Shown here piece by piece: positions 51,881 to 59,432 of a DNA stretch of 64,000 nucleotides. How positions within the stretch are numbered: position 1 is the stretch's first letter; each line of letters starts with the position of its first letter. Both the position numbers and the translations under genes were made by a program. Source of the stretch: Actinomadura sp. NAK00032 (GTDB taxonomy: Bacteria > Actinomycetota > Actinomycetes > Streptosporangiales > Streptosporangiaceae); contig NZ_CP054932.1 in assembly GCF_013364275.1 (NCBI RefSeq), forward strand, positions 5,828,001 to 5,892,000, given 5' to 3'. The notes under the pieces are model-generated. The model saw only the letters and a program-made list of their open reading frames with translations. It did no database searches and was not told the origin of the DNA.

Positions 51881-53312
51881 GCAGCCGGTCGCTGCGCGAG
51901 GCGACCGCGGCCCGCCGCGGGTCGCCGGCGGGCAGCACCGCCCGCAGCCGCTCCAGCGCCTCCAGGTCGGCGCGGCCCGGCTCGGTCTGCGCGTAGGCCC
52001 ACAGCGTCTCGGCGCCGCCGCGGTCCAGCACCTGGCGCCGCACCCGCACCGCCAGCTCGTCGCGCTCCGCGCGGATCGCCGGCGCGTCCGAGCGGGGCAG
52101 CAGCTCGCCCCCGTACAGCCGCACCGCGCCGCCGGCGTCGCCGTCGTCCAGCAGCCGCCGGACCGTGATGAAGTCGGCCTCGACCGCGCAGCCGAGCCGG
52201 TACGGGCGGGCCCGGACGATGTCGCCGAACTGCTGGCGGAGCCGGTGGATCTCCGGCCGGACCGTCGCGGGACTGCCGTCGTCGCCGTACAGGTACAGCG
52301 AGAGCCGGTCGCCGCTCAGCCCGCGCGGATGCAGCGCCAGCAGCGCGAGGATCTCGGCGTGCCGCAGCGTCAGGTCGAAGCGCCGGCCGTCCAGCAGCGC
52401 GTGCGGCTGCCCGTCGCCGAGCAGCGACAGCGTCAGCAGCGGCCCGCCGCCGGCGGCCGGCCGGGCCGCCGCCTCCGCGCCGGGGTCGGAGACCACCCGC
52501 GCGCCGACCCGGTCGGCGGACCGCAGCAGGAACGCCTCGCCGAGCGGCTCGGCCACGGCGACCCGGCCGTCCGGCAGCGCGACCGTCCCGCCGGGCTCGG
52601 GGGCGGCCAGCCGCAGCCCGCGCAGCCCGGCCGCGCCCGCCGCCAGCACCCGGCCGGTGGCCGTGACCAGCAGCCCCGCCCCGCCGAGCCCGCGCAGGTG
52701 CGGCAGCAGCCGCTCGCGCAGCCGCTCGTCCCGCACCAGCATCTCGTTCTCCAGCCGCGACTCGGCCAGCCGCGCCGCGGCGGCCACGAGCGCGACGGTC
52801 GCCGGATGCAGCGCCGCCACGGTCGCGCTGACGTCGATGCACCCGACCACCCGCGCCGAGTCGGGGTCGATGATCGGCGCGCCCGCGCACGACCAGCGGT
52901 GCAGGACGTGCGCGACGTGCTCGAAGGCGTAGACGTACTCGGGCCGCCCGGCGGCGATCGCGGTGCCGATCCCGTTGGTGCCGACCGCGTCCTCCGCCCA
53001 GCGGAACCCCTCGGTCAGCCCGATCGCGTCGGCGGCCCGGCGCGCGGCCGGCGGGCCCTGCGTCCACAGCACGTGCCCGTCCGCGTCGGTGATCACCATC
53101 AGGTGCTCGGTCTCGTCCGCCACCCGCCGCAGCAGCGCCTCCAGCATCGGCAGGTGCGGCTGGAGCGGGTGGACGTCGCGGGCGTCGGCGAGGACGTCCC
53201 GCTCGTACACCAGCGGCGCCGCCTCCATGCCGGCGTCGACGCCGGCGTCCCGGGAACGCCGCCAGGACTCGGAGATGGGCAGACGGACGGCCACCGGATC
53301 GCGCACCACCAT
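51864..53312 (-). CDS. GAF-domain transcriptional regulator with C-terminal winged helix
   Basis: A 482-residue regulator. The N-terminal region (PISESWRRSRDAGVDAGM, then a GAF-type sensor with LMVITDADGHVLW and FRWAEDAVGTNGIGTAIAAG) matches the AcoR-like sensory half, but there is no AAA+ sigma-54 activator domain. Instead the C-terminal half contains RHAEILALLALHPRGLSGDR...TVRPEIHRLRQQFG, a winged-helix (trans_reg_C/BTAD-like) DNA-binding segment. Actinomycete members of this group control alcohol/aldehyde dehydrogenase genes, but none is adjacent here. ATG 53312 follows GAAGGGA; the upstream in-frame extension looks non-coding. Divergent from the small Cys-containing protein at 53613. Confidence 0.82.
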   Translation of the reverse strand: MVVRDPVAVRLPISESWRRSRDAGVDAGMEAAPLVYERDVLADARDVHPLQPHLPMLEALLRRVADETEHLMVITDADGHVLWTQGPPAARRAADAIGLTEGFRWAEDAVGTNGIGTAIAAGRPEYVYAFEHVAHVLHRWSCAGAPIIDPDSARVVGCIDVSATVAALHPATVALVAAAARLAESRLENEMLVRDERLRERLLPHLRGLGGAGLLVTATGRVLAAGAAGLRGLRLAAPEPGGTVALPDGRVAVAEPLGEAFLLRSADRVGARVVSDPGAEAAARPAAGGGPLLTLSLLGDGQPHALLDGRRFDLTLRHAEILALLALHPRGLSGDRLSLYLYGDDGSPATVRPEIHRLRQQFGDIVRARPYRLGCAVEADFITVRRLLDDGDAGGAVRLYGGELLPRSDAPAIRAERDELAVRVRRQVLDRGGAETLWAYAQTEPGRADLEALERLRAVLPAGDPRRAAVASRSDRLLSGEL

Positions 53313-53434
53313 CAGTCCCTTCCCCCGGAGAGAACCTCGGCCCGTCTGAGGATCCGCCCACCGCGGGGTTCCGCGCAACCGATTCCACCGATCCCGCACG
53401 GCCGGATGGGGACACGTTCCGTGAGCGAACGGTC

Positions 53435-53453
53435 GCAACGTGCATGCAACGTG
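53435..53453. promoter_or_regulatory. Direct repeat GCAACGTG upstream of the GAF regulator
   Basis: GCAACGTG occurs at 53435-53442 and 53446-53453, an 11-bp period (one helical turn), in the divergent control region. The segment GTGCATGCAAC within it is near-palindromic. A further CGTTC/GAACG inverted repeat lies at 53415-53431. These are the best candidate regulator-binding sites in this region. Confidence 0.5.
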
Positions 53454-53504
53454 AGGGCGCCTAGCGTTACCGGCGGCTGGGAGACGAAGGGCCATCCTGT
53501 GGGT

Positions 53505-53553
53505 CCCGCCGCCCCGACCGCGCATCCGGGGGGAATGCGCGCGGGGCGGCGGG
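53505..53553 (+). other. Large leader hairpin upstream of the small Cys protein
   Basis: CCCGCCGCCCCG (53505-53516) pairs with CGGGGCGGCGGG (53542-53553); directly inside, CGCGCAT (53519-53525) pairs with ATGCGCG (53535-53541), with a 2-nt bulge on the left arm and a 9-nt loop. That is 19 base pairs. It lies in the 300-bp non-coding region 53313-53612, about 60 bp before the small gene, and may be a terminator, attenuator or part of a small RNA. Confidence 0.6.
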
Positions 53554-53612
53554 CCGGACACGACCCACCGGGCGCGGGGGGCTTCCGGCCGCTACGGGGA
53601 GGACGACCGACC

Positions 53613-53789
53613 ATGCTCTGCCTGACCTGCCACCGCGTCCGCCCGGCCCTCAGCCGCGCGGACTACACCGCCGAACGCGCCTGGCTCATCGTCCGCCGGG
53701 GCCTGTGCACCTGCGCCGTACCGCCGCCCGCGGCGGGCCGGACGCGGCGCCCGCCGACCGCCCGCAAGCGCGCGCGGTCGCCGAAATAA
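53613..53789 (+). CDS. Small basic protein with N-terminal Cys motifs
   Basis: A 58-residue frame beginning MLCLTCHRVRPALSR, with CLTC at 3-6 and CTC near 32-34, which could bind one metal ion in a zinc-ribbon-like way; the C-terminus is Arg/Lys-rich (RTRRPPTARKRARSPK). GGGGAGG lies upstream at 53596-53602, slightly far from ATG 53613. Codon bias matches coding DNA. The function is unknown. It is transcribed from the region shared with the GAF regulator, after the leader hairpin. Confidence 0.5.
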   Translation: MLCLTCHRVRPALSRADYTAERAWLIVRRGLCTCAVPPPAAGRTRRPPTARKRARSPK

Positions 53790-53867
53790 ACATCCCGGTT
53801 CACAAAACGTTCATGCCCGGTTCGCCTAGAGTTTAAGGACACCCGACCGGCCCCTGGAGGGAGCGCC

Positions 53868-54434
53868 ATGACCGTGATCCCGGGTCTCGTCCGCCGCGCC
53901 GCCGCCGAGGCGGAGCGCCATCTGCGCGAGGGCGTCGGCCTGCTCGCCAAGGTGGGACGAGATCTGGAACGGTCGGCGGAGCTGGGCCGGCTGCTCCCCT
54001 CCGTCATCGAGCGTATCGCGGTCCTGGAGCAGGCCGTCCGCGACCAGGACGCCGAGCTGCGCACCGTCCGCACCGAGCTGGACTCCCTCGTCGGGCAGCT
54101 CAACGACCGGCTGCTGCCGCGCATCGACGAGCGGATGGACGACACCGAGCGCGACCTGGCCGCCGTCGCCACCAGCCTCATCCGCACCGGCCGCGACACC
54201 GCCGGCCACGGCGCCCGGCTGGAGACCGCCGAGCGGCGCCTCGGCGACCTGCGCACCAAGGTCGCGCAGCTGGAGCAGCGGACCGGGCTGTGGCGCGACC
54301 TGCAGTCCACCGTGGCCCGGTTCGGCGACGACCTCGACGCCATGCGCGCCCGCATGGCGCTGCGCGCCGCCGAGCACCCGCCGGCCGACGCCGCGCCCGC
54401 GCCGGTGCAGAACATCACCGACCGCCCGGCCTAG
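53868..54434 (+). CDS. Coiled-coil protein of unknown function
   Basis: A 188-residue protein, almost entirely predicted helix with long heptad-rich stretches: RIAVLEQAVRDQDAELRTVRTELDSLVGQLND in pieces and LETAERRLGDLRTKVAQLEQR. No signal peptide or membrane segment. ATG 53868 has CTGGAGGGAG upstream. It ends with an Ala/Pro tail. No enzymatic motif; a structural or scaffold role is possible. Followed after 37 bp by the threonine aldolase gene. Confidence 0.7.
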   Translation: MTVIPGLVRRAAAEAERHLREGVGLLAKVGRDLERSAELGRLLPSVIERIAVLEQAVRDQDAELRTVRTELDSLVGQLNDRLLPRIDERMDDTERDLAAVATSLIRTGRDTAGHGARLETAERRLGDLRTKVAQLEQRTGLWRDLQSTVARFGDDLDAMRARMALRAAEHPPADAAPAPVQNITDRPA

Positions 54435-54471
54435 CTTTCGGGAGGCCGGAGGCGTCCGGGAGAATGGGCGC

Positions 54472-55527
54472 ATGACTCACCCGCCCGAGAACCGTCCCGC
54501 CGCGCGCGGCTTCGCCAGCGACAACCAGGCGAGCGTCCACCCCGACGTCCTCGCCGCCCTCGCCGAGGTCAACACCGGGCACCAGCCCGCCTACGGCGAC
54601 GACGCGGTCACCGGCCGGCTCCGCGCGATGGTCCGGCGCCACTTCGGCGACCGCGCCGAGGTGTACCCGGTGTTCAACGGGACGGGCGCGAACGTGGTGT
54701 CGCTGCAGGCGATGTCGGAGCGGTGGAGCTCGGTGGTGTGCCCGGAGTCGGCGCACATCAACACCGACGAGTGCGGCGCCGCCGAGAAGCTCGCCGGGCT
54801 GAAGCTGGTCACCGTCCCGGCGCCGGACGGCAAGCTCACCCCCGGGCTGGTCGAGCGGTACGCGACCGGGTTCGGCAACGTCCAGCGGCGGCAGCCCGCC
54901 GTCGTGTCCATCACCCAGAGCACCGAGCTCGGCACCGTCTACACGGCGGAGGAGACCGCGGCCGTCGCGGCGGCGGCGCACGAGCGCGGCCTGACCGTGC
55001 ACATGGACGGCGCCCGCATCGCCAACGCCGCCGCGTCCCTCGGCGTCCCGCTGCGCGCCCTCACCACCGACGCGGGCGTGGACGTGCTGTCGTTCGGCGG
55101 CACCAAGAACGGCCTGCTGCTCGGCGAGGCGATCGTCGTGCTGAACCCGGACGCCGTCCGCGGGGTGAGCTACCTGCGCAAGTCGAGCATGCAGCTGGCG
55201 TCGAAGATGCGGTACGTGTCGGCGCAGCTCGTCGCGCTGCTGGACGGCGACCTGTGGCTGCGCAACGCCGCGCACGCCAACGCGATGGCCCGCCGCCTGG
55301 AGGCCGCCGCCCGCGCCGTCCCCGGCGTGGAGGTCACGCGGCCGGTGCAGGCGAACACGGTCTTCGCGGTCGTCCCGAAGGACGTCGCGGAGCGGCTGCG
55401 CGAGCGGTTCGCCTTCTACACCTGGGACGAGACGACCGGCGAGGTCCGCTGGGTCTGCTCGTTCGACACCACCGAGCGGGACGTGGCCGCGTTCGCCGCC
55501 GCCCTCGCCGCCGAGATGCCCGGCTGA
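54472..55527 (+). CDS. ltaE: Low-specificity threonine aldolase (beta-eliminating lyase family)
   Basis: A 351-residue PLP-dependent enzyme cleaving threonine or allo-threonine to glycine and acetaldehyde. Family features are FASDNQASVHPDVL at the start, YPVFNGTGANVVSLQAM, HMDGARIANAAASLGV with the PLP-contacting Asp, and SFGGTKNGLLLGEA with the Schiff-base Lys. It is complete and of normal length. ATG 54472 follows GGGAGAATGGGCGC. It may be co-transcribed with the upstream coiled-coil gene. The bacterial low-specificity class is favoured over related aldolases. Confidence 0.9.
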   Translation: MTHPPENRPAARGFASDNQASVHPDVLAALAEVNTGHQPAYGDDAVTGRLRAMVRRHFGDRAEVYPVFNGTGANVVSLQAMSERWSSVVCPESAHINTDECGAAEKLAGLKLVTVPAPDGKLTPGLVERYATGFGNVQRRQPAVVSITQSTELGTVYTAEETAAVAAAAHERGLTVHMDGARIANAAASLGVPLRALTTDAGVDVLSFGGTKNGLLLGEAIVVLNPDAVRGVSYLRKSSMQLASKMRYVSAQLVALLDGDLWLRNAAHANAMARRLEAAARAVPGVEVTRPVQANTVFAVVPKDVAERLRERFAFYTWDETTGEVRWVCSFDTTERDVAAFAAALAAEMPG

Positions 55528-55592
55528 CCGGCGGTTTCGTCCCGATCATCGAGAGCGCCCCGGCGGCCGCCGCGGCGGCGCGTTATCGTGTC

Positions 55593-55609
55593 ACCGAACA
55601 TCATTCGGT
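55593..55609 (+). promoter_or_regulatory. Operator-like dyad upstream of the thiolase
   Basis: ACCGAA (55593-55598) and TTCGGT (55604-55609) form an inverted repeat with a 5-nt spacer; the core CCGAACATCATTCGG matches, at the central positions, the two sites at the TetR gene near 61842-61877 (GAACA-N2-ATTC in all three). It lies 18 bp before the thiolase start. Likely a binding site for that TetR protein. Confidence 0.5.
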
Positions 55610-55626
55610 TACAGGAGGCGAGCCCG

Positions 55627-56817
55627 ATGGCCAACCGCACCTTCGTCGTCGGCGTGGGCATGACCAAGTTCGAGAAGCCCGGCTCCCGCGACTGGGAGTA
55701 CCCCGACATGGCCAAGGAGGCCGTCGGCAAGGCCCTGGCGGACGCCGGCGTCGGCTACGACAAGATCGAGATGGCCTACGCGGGCTCGATGTACGGGTCG
55801 ATGGGCCAGCGCGCCCTCTACGAGACCGGCATGACCGGCATCCCCGTCATGACCGTGATGAACGCGTGCGCGACCGGGTCCAGCGCGCTGTTCCTCGCCC
55901 GCCAGGCCGTCCGCGGCGGCCTCGCCGACTGCGCGCTCGCGCTCGGCATGGAGAAGATGAAGAAGGGCTCGCTCGGCGCCGGCGTCGGCGAGTCCAAGGT
56001 CACCATCATCGACCACCACCTGCGCTCCATGACCGCGGGCCGCGAGTGGGAGCTGGACAAGGCGCCCATGCCGCAGATGTTCGGCAACGCCGGCCGCGAG
56101 CACATGGAGAAGTACGGCTCCACCCCCGACCACTACGCGTGGATCGGCTGGAAGAACCACAAGCACTCGGTCAACAACCCCTACGCGCAGTTCCAGACCG
56201 AGTACTCGCTCGACGACGTCAAGAACGCCACGATGATCTTCGACCCGCTGACCAAGCTGCAGTGCTCCCCCACCTCCGACGGGGCCGGCGCCGCGCTCGT
56301 CGTCAGCGAGCGGTTCCTGGACGACAACGACCTGTGGGACCAGGCCGTCGAGATCGCCGGGCACCACATCGCCACCGACACCCCGCAGAGCTTCGAGGAC
56401 CACTCCTCCATCCAGGTCGTCGGGTTCGGCGTCTCCCGGCTCGCCGCCCGCAAGGCGATGGACGAGGCGCAGGTCTCCATCGACGACGTCGACGTCATCG
56501 AACTGCACGACTGCTTCAGCGCCAACGAGCTCATCACCTACGAGGCCCTCGGCATGGCCGAGGTCGGCGAGGGCCACAAGCTCATCGACGACCAGGCCAC
56601 CACCTACGGCGGCAAGTGGGTCGTCAACCCCTCCGGCGGCCTCATCTCCAAGGGCCACCCCCTCGGCGCCACCGGCCTCGCCCAGTGCGCCGAGCTGACC
56701 TGGCAGCTGCGCGGCAAGGCCGACAAGCGCCAGGTCGAAGGCGCCCGCGTCGCCCTCCAGCACAACATCGGCCTCGGCAGCGCCTGCGCCGTGGCCGTCT
56801 ACAAGCCCGCTGTGTGA
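55627..56817 (+). CDS. Thiolase / lipid-transfer protein (SCP-x type)
   Basis: A 396-residue thiolase-fold protein. The acyl-accepting Cys81 is in VMNACATGSSALF; the His block GGLISKGHPLGATG is near the C-terminus, and ELHDCFSANELITYEALGMAEVGEG is diagnostic of the SCP-x/lipid-transfer thiolases rather than FadA. Such enzymes act on bulky acyl-CoAs, e.g. in sterol side-chain breakdown, often with a DUF35 partner, which is absent here. ATG 55627 follows ACAGGAGG. A dyad 18 bp upstream suggests TetR control. A hairpin follows the stop. Confidence 0.88.
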   Translation: MANRTFVVGVGMTKFEKPGSRDWEYPDMAKEAVGKALADAGVGYDKIEMAYAGSMYGSMGQRALYETGMTGIPVMTVMNACATGSSALFLARQAVRGGLADCALALGMEKMKKGSLGAGVGESKVTIIDHHLRSMTAGREWELDKAPMPQMFGNAGREHMEKYGSTPDHYAWIGWKNHKHSVNNPYAQFQTEYSLDDVKNATMIFDPLTKLQCSPTSDGAGAALVVSERFLDDNDLWDQAVEIAGHHIATDTPQSFEDHSSIQVVGFGVSRLAARKAMDEAQVSIDDVDVIELHDCFSANELITYEALGMAEVGEGHKLIDDQATTYGGKWVVNPSGGLISKGHPLGATGLAQCAELTWQLRGKADKRQVEGARVALQHNIGLGSACAVAVYKPAV

Positions 56818-56818
56818 G

Positions 56819-56840
56819 TCCAGGGGGGCGACCCCCTGGA
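56819..56840 (+). terminator. Hairpin immediately after the thiolase
   Basis: TCCAGGGGG (56819-56827) and CCCCCTGGA (56832-56840) form a 9-bp stem with a GCGA loop, followed by ACCCCCG. It begins two bases after the stop codon. The remainder of the 315-bp gap 56818-57132 shows only the MpaB-gene promoter. It resembles the element between rhaM and rhaS. Confidence 0.6.
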
Positions 56841-57072
56841 ACCCCCGTTACGACGCAGGCGATCCTCACGCCGCCGTTGCGGTCCGTCTCGTCCGGTACG
56901 GACGTGCGCGGCGTCGCTGCGGTCGCCTGCGTCGTCGGGCAGGCCCGCTCCGGGCACTGGAGCGCCCTCCGCGTGCCTGCCCGTGCTCCGGCGGCCGGGG
57001 TCCGCTCCGAAAGGCGGTTCATTCCGAGCGGCCGGGACCCTGGGTCATCGCGGCATGGACGTGCGACAAATA

Positions 57073-57102
57073 TTGACCATTGTCTCACGGTGAATCTATG
57101 CT
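57073..57102 (+). promoter_or_regulatory. Promoter of the MpaB-type oxygenase gene
   Basis: TTGACC (57073-57078), an 18-nt spacer and TATGCT (57097-57102) form a good housekeeping promoter 30 bp before the ATG. The spacer contains TCTCACGGTGA, a short imperfect dyad. Confidence 0.55.
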
Positions 57103-57132
57103 CATGGCAAGTGCCGCCGGCCTGGAGGTGCC

Positions 57133-58032
57133 ATGCCCGCCTCGTCCCCGCCTCGTGCTCGGTCGTCTCGGACGGTGGCGCGGGCGCCGCTGGTGCCGGG
57201 GACGCTGCTCTGGCGGCACGCCGCCGATCTGCGCTCGCTGCTCCCGGGGGCCGCGGCCGGGCTGATGCAGCTCATGCACCCCGGCATCGGCGCCGGCGTC
57301 GGCGAGCACTCCGCGTTCTTCGACGCCCCGTTCGACCGGATCCACCGGTCCGTCCCGCAGATCTGGGCGACGATCCTCGCGCCGGACGGCGTCACCCGCG
57401 CCCGCGGCATCCGCGACCTGCACCGCGGCATCGGCGGCGTCGACGAGCACGCCCGCCGCTACCACGCCCTCGAACCCGAGACGTTCTGGTGGGCGCACGC
57501 CACCTTCACGTGGGAGATCTTCAAGGCCGCCGAGACCTTCCACCCCGGCACCCTCACCGCCGAGGACCACGAGCAGATGTACGCCGAGACCGTCACCTGG
57601 TACGCGCGGTACGGCGTCAGCATGCGGCCCGTCCCCGCCGACTACGCCGCGTTCCAGTCCAAGTTCTGGCACGTCTGCGCCCGGACGCTGGAACTCACGC
57701 CCGCCGCCGCCCGCGCCCTGGAGATCGCCAAGCACGGCTCCGAGACGATCACGATCCTGCCGGTCGGCGGGCCCCGCCTGGACCGTGCGGGACGCATGGT
57801 CATCGAGCGCCCGCTGCGCCTGATCACCTTCGGCTGCCTGCCGCCGCTCGTCCGGGAGCGGTTCGCCGTCCCCTGGTCCGCGCTCGACCAGGCCCGGTTC
57901 GCCGCGCTCGCGCTGGCCAACCGGCAGGGCTACCGGATGATGCCGAGCGGCATCAACCACTGGGCCCTGCGCAGCATGCTCCGCTACATCGGCGCGCAGA
58001 CCCGCGAGGACCGGTACCGGCCCGCCGCGTGA
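57133..58032 (+). CDS. MpaB/DUF2236-family oxygenase-like protein
   Basis: A 299-residue helical protein of the oxygenase MpaB family (formerly DUF2236). Features: LWRHAADLRSLLPGAAAGLMQLMHPGIGAGVGEHSAFFDAPF region (in parts) at 25-65, WAHATFTWEIFKAAETF near 119-135 and the C-terminal MLRYIGAQTREDRYRP. Conserved His residues could bind haem or metal as in fungal MpaB and Lcp-type relatives. ATG 57133 follows CTGGAGGTGCC. It converges on the CqsA-like gene with 4 bp between stops. The substrate is unknown; members cleave C=C bonds of isoprenoids. Confidence 0.82.
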   Translation: MPASSPPRARSSRTVARAPLVPGTLLWRHAADLRSLLPGAAAGLMQLMHPGIGAGVGEHSAFFDAPFDRIHRSVPQIWATILAPDGVTRARGIRDLHRGIGGVDEHARRYHALEPETFWWAHATFTWEIFKAAETFHPGTLTAEDHEQMYAETVTWYARYGVSMRPVPADYAAFQSKFWHVCARTLELTPAAARALEIAKHGSETITILPVGGPRLDRAGRMVIERPLRLITFGCLPPLVRERFAVPWSALDQARFAALALANRQGYRMMPSGINHWALRSMLRYIGAQTREDRYRPAA

Positions 58033-58036
58033 CCCG

Positions 58037-59188
58037 TCACACGGCGGCGGCGACCTGCGGGCGCAGTTCCTCGCACGCCGCCAGGACGCGGCCGACGTCC
58101 CCGTCCGTCAGGCCGGCGTGGGCGGACAGCCGCACCAGCGTGCGGCCCACCGACGCCGCCGGCGGGAACAGCGCCGCGCTGAAGATGTCGCGGCGGACCA
58201 GCGCGTCCCGCAGCAGGGTCGCCTCGGCCTCCGAGCCCGCCTCCAGCGCGATGATCTGCGAGTCGGACTCGACCAGGGTGTAGCCGAGTTCCGCCAGGCC
58301 GGCGCGCAGCCGGGCCGCGACCGTACGGAGCCGGTCGCGCCGGCGGCCCTCGCGCCGCACCACCTTCAGCGCCGCCGCCAGGCCCGCGACGTCGTGCGGC
58401 AGCAGCGTCGAGCTGAACACCGCCGGGAGCGCGGTGTGCGCGAAGTAGTCGGCGAAGCCGGGACGGTCGCAGGCGATCAGCCCGGCGCGCCCCGGGAGCG
58501 CCTTCGCCAGGCTCGCCGTGCGGAAGTCGACGCGGCCGGTGAGCCCCGACGCGGCCACCAGGCCCTCGCCCCGCTCCCCGTGCGTGCCGAGCGAGTGCGA
58601 CTCGTCCACGACCAGGAGGCAGTCGTGCTCGTCGGCCACCTCCACCAGGCCGGGCAGCGGGCACACCGAGCCGTCGGTGCTGTAGACGGCGTCCACGGCG
58701 ATCACGCCGGAGCCGCCCACCTCGATCCGGCGGCGCAGGTGGTCGAGGTCGTTGTGGCGGAAGTAGGCCAGCTCCGCGCCCGCCGCCCGCGCCCCCTCCC
58801 ACAGCGACATGTGCGCGAGGACGTCCAGGTAGACCGGGACGTCGGGGCCCGCGACCACCTGCAGCAGCCCGGTGTTGGCGGCCCAGCCGGACGGGCACAG
58901 CACCCCCGCCCGCGCGCCCAGGTGCCGGGCGAACCGGGCGCCGAGGACGAGCTGCGGATGGTCGTCGGGCAGGCAGGGGCCGGGCGCGGCCGCCGCGCCG
59001 TCCGCCGCCCGCAGGCTGGCGATCATGGCCGCGGTGATCGCCGGATGCTCGGCGAGGGCGAGGTAGTCGCTACAGGTCAGGATGATCGCGCGGTCGCCGG
59101 GGGCCGTCGCGGGGACGCTCCGGCGGCCGCCCCGCGTGCCCCGGAACACCCGGATGCGTTCGCCCAGCCGCTGGTGAGCGCTGGTCAT
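58037..59188 (-). CDS. cqsA: CqsA-type autoinducer synthase homologue (alpha-oxoamine synthase family)
   Basis: A 383-residue PLP enzyme condensing an acyl-CoA with an amino-acid-derived substrate. It follows Vibrio CqsA closely by motif: SDYLALAEHP at 40-49, SGWAANTGLLQ at 100-110, AHMSLWEGAR at 125-134, VDAVYSTDGSVCPL, VDESHSLGTHG at 194-204 (PLP Asp195), TASLAKALPGRAG with the Schiff-base Lys229, VFSSTLLPHDVAGL and SQIIALEAGSEAEAT. These distinguish it from BioF, GlyA-linked Kbl and HemA. ATG 59188 follows GGGGAG at about nine bases; a GTG three codons earlier lacks spacing. No CqsS-like sensor or oxidoreductase partner is adjacent. It is divergent from a flippase-like membrane protein. 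Product is inferred to be an alpha-aminoketone or hydroxyketone signal. Confidence 0.85.
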   Translation of the reverse strand: MTSAHQRLGERIRVFRGTRGGRRSVPATAPGDRAIILTCSDYLALAEHPAITAAMIASLRAADGAAAAPGPCLPDDHPQLVLGARFARHLGARAGVLCPSGWAANTGLLQVVAGPDVPVYLDVLAHMSLWEGARAAGAELAYFRHNDLDHLRRRIEVGGSGVIAVDAVYSTDGSVCPLPGLVEVADEHDCLLVVDESHSLGTHGERGEGLVAASGLTGRVDFRTASLAKALPGRAGLIACDRPGFADYFAHTALPAVFSSTLLPHDVAGLAAALKVVRREGRRRDRLRTVAARLRAGLAELGYTLVESDSQIIALEAGSEAEATLLRDALVRRDIFSAALFPPAASVGRTLVRLSAHAGLTDGDVGRVLAACEELRPQVAAAV

Positions 59189-59432
59189 GGTCGTCACACT
59201 CCCCGGTCAAATGATCGTCACGTCCTGTAGCGAGTCCTAATCATAGTGTTAAAAGAATCTCGGATGGCGACCAATTCCGGCGTGCCGCCGGAGAAAACGC
59301 CGTACCGCGGCCGGGCGCCCACCCCGCACTCACATGACTTCTCCGGCTTGTCGGATAAACGTCCCATATCGTTCGCTTCACCGGGTATCAGCAGGTCGCA
59401 CGCCCGTCACTCCCATCACCGATCACTGGAGT

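Noticed and set aside
59334..59432. N-terminal extension of the flippase-like protein from ATG 59334
   Set aside because: No ribosome-binding site and an atypical residue composition; the GTG at 59433 begins a typical cytoplasmic N-terminus.
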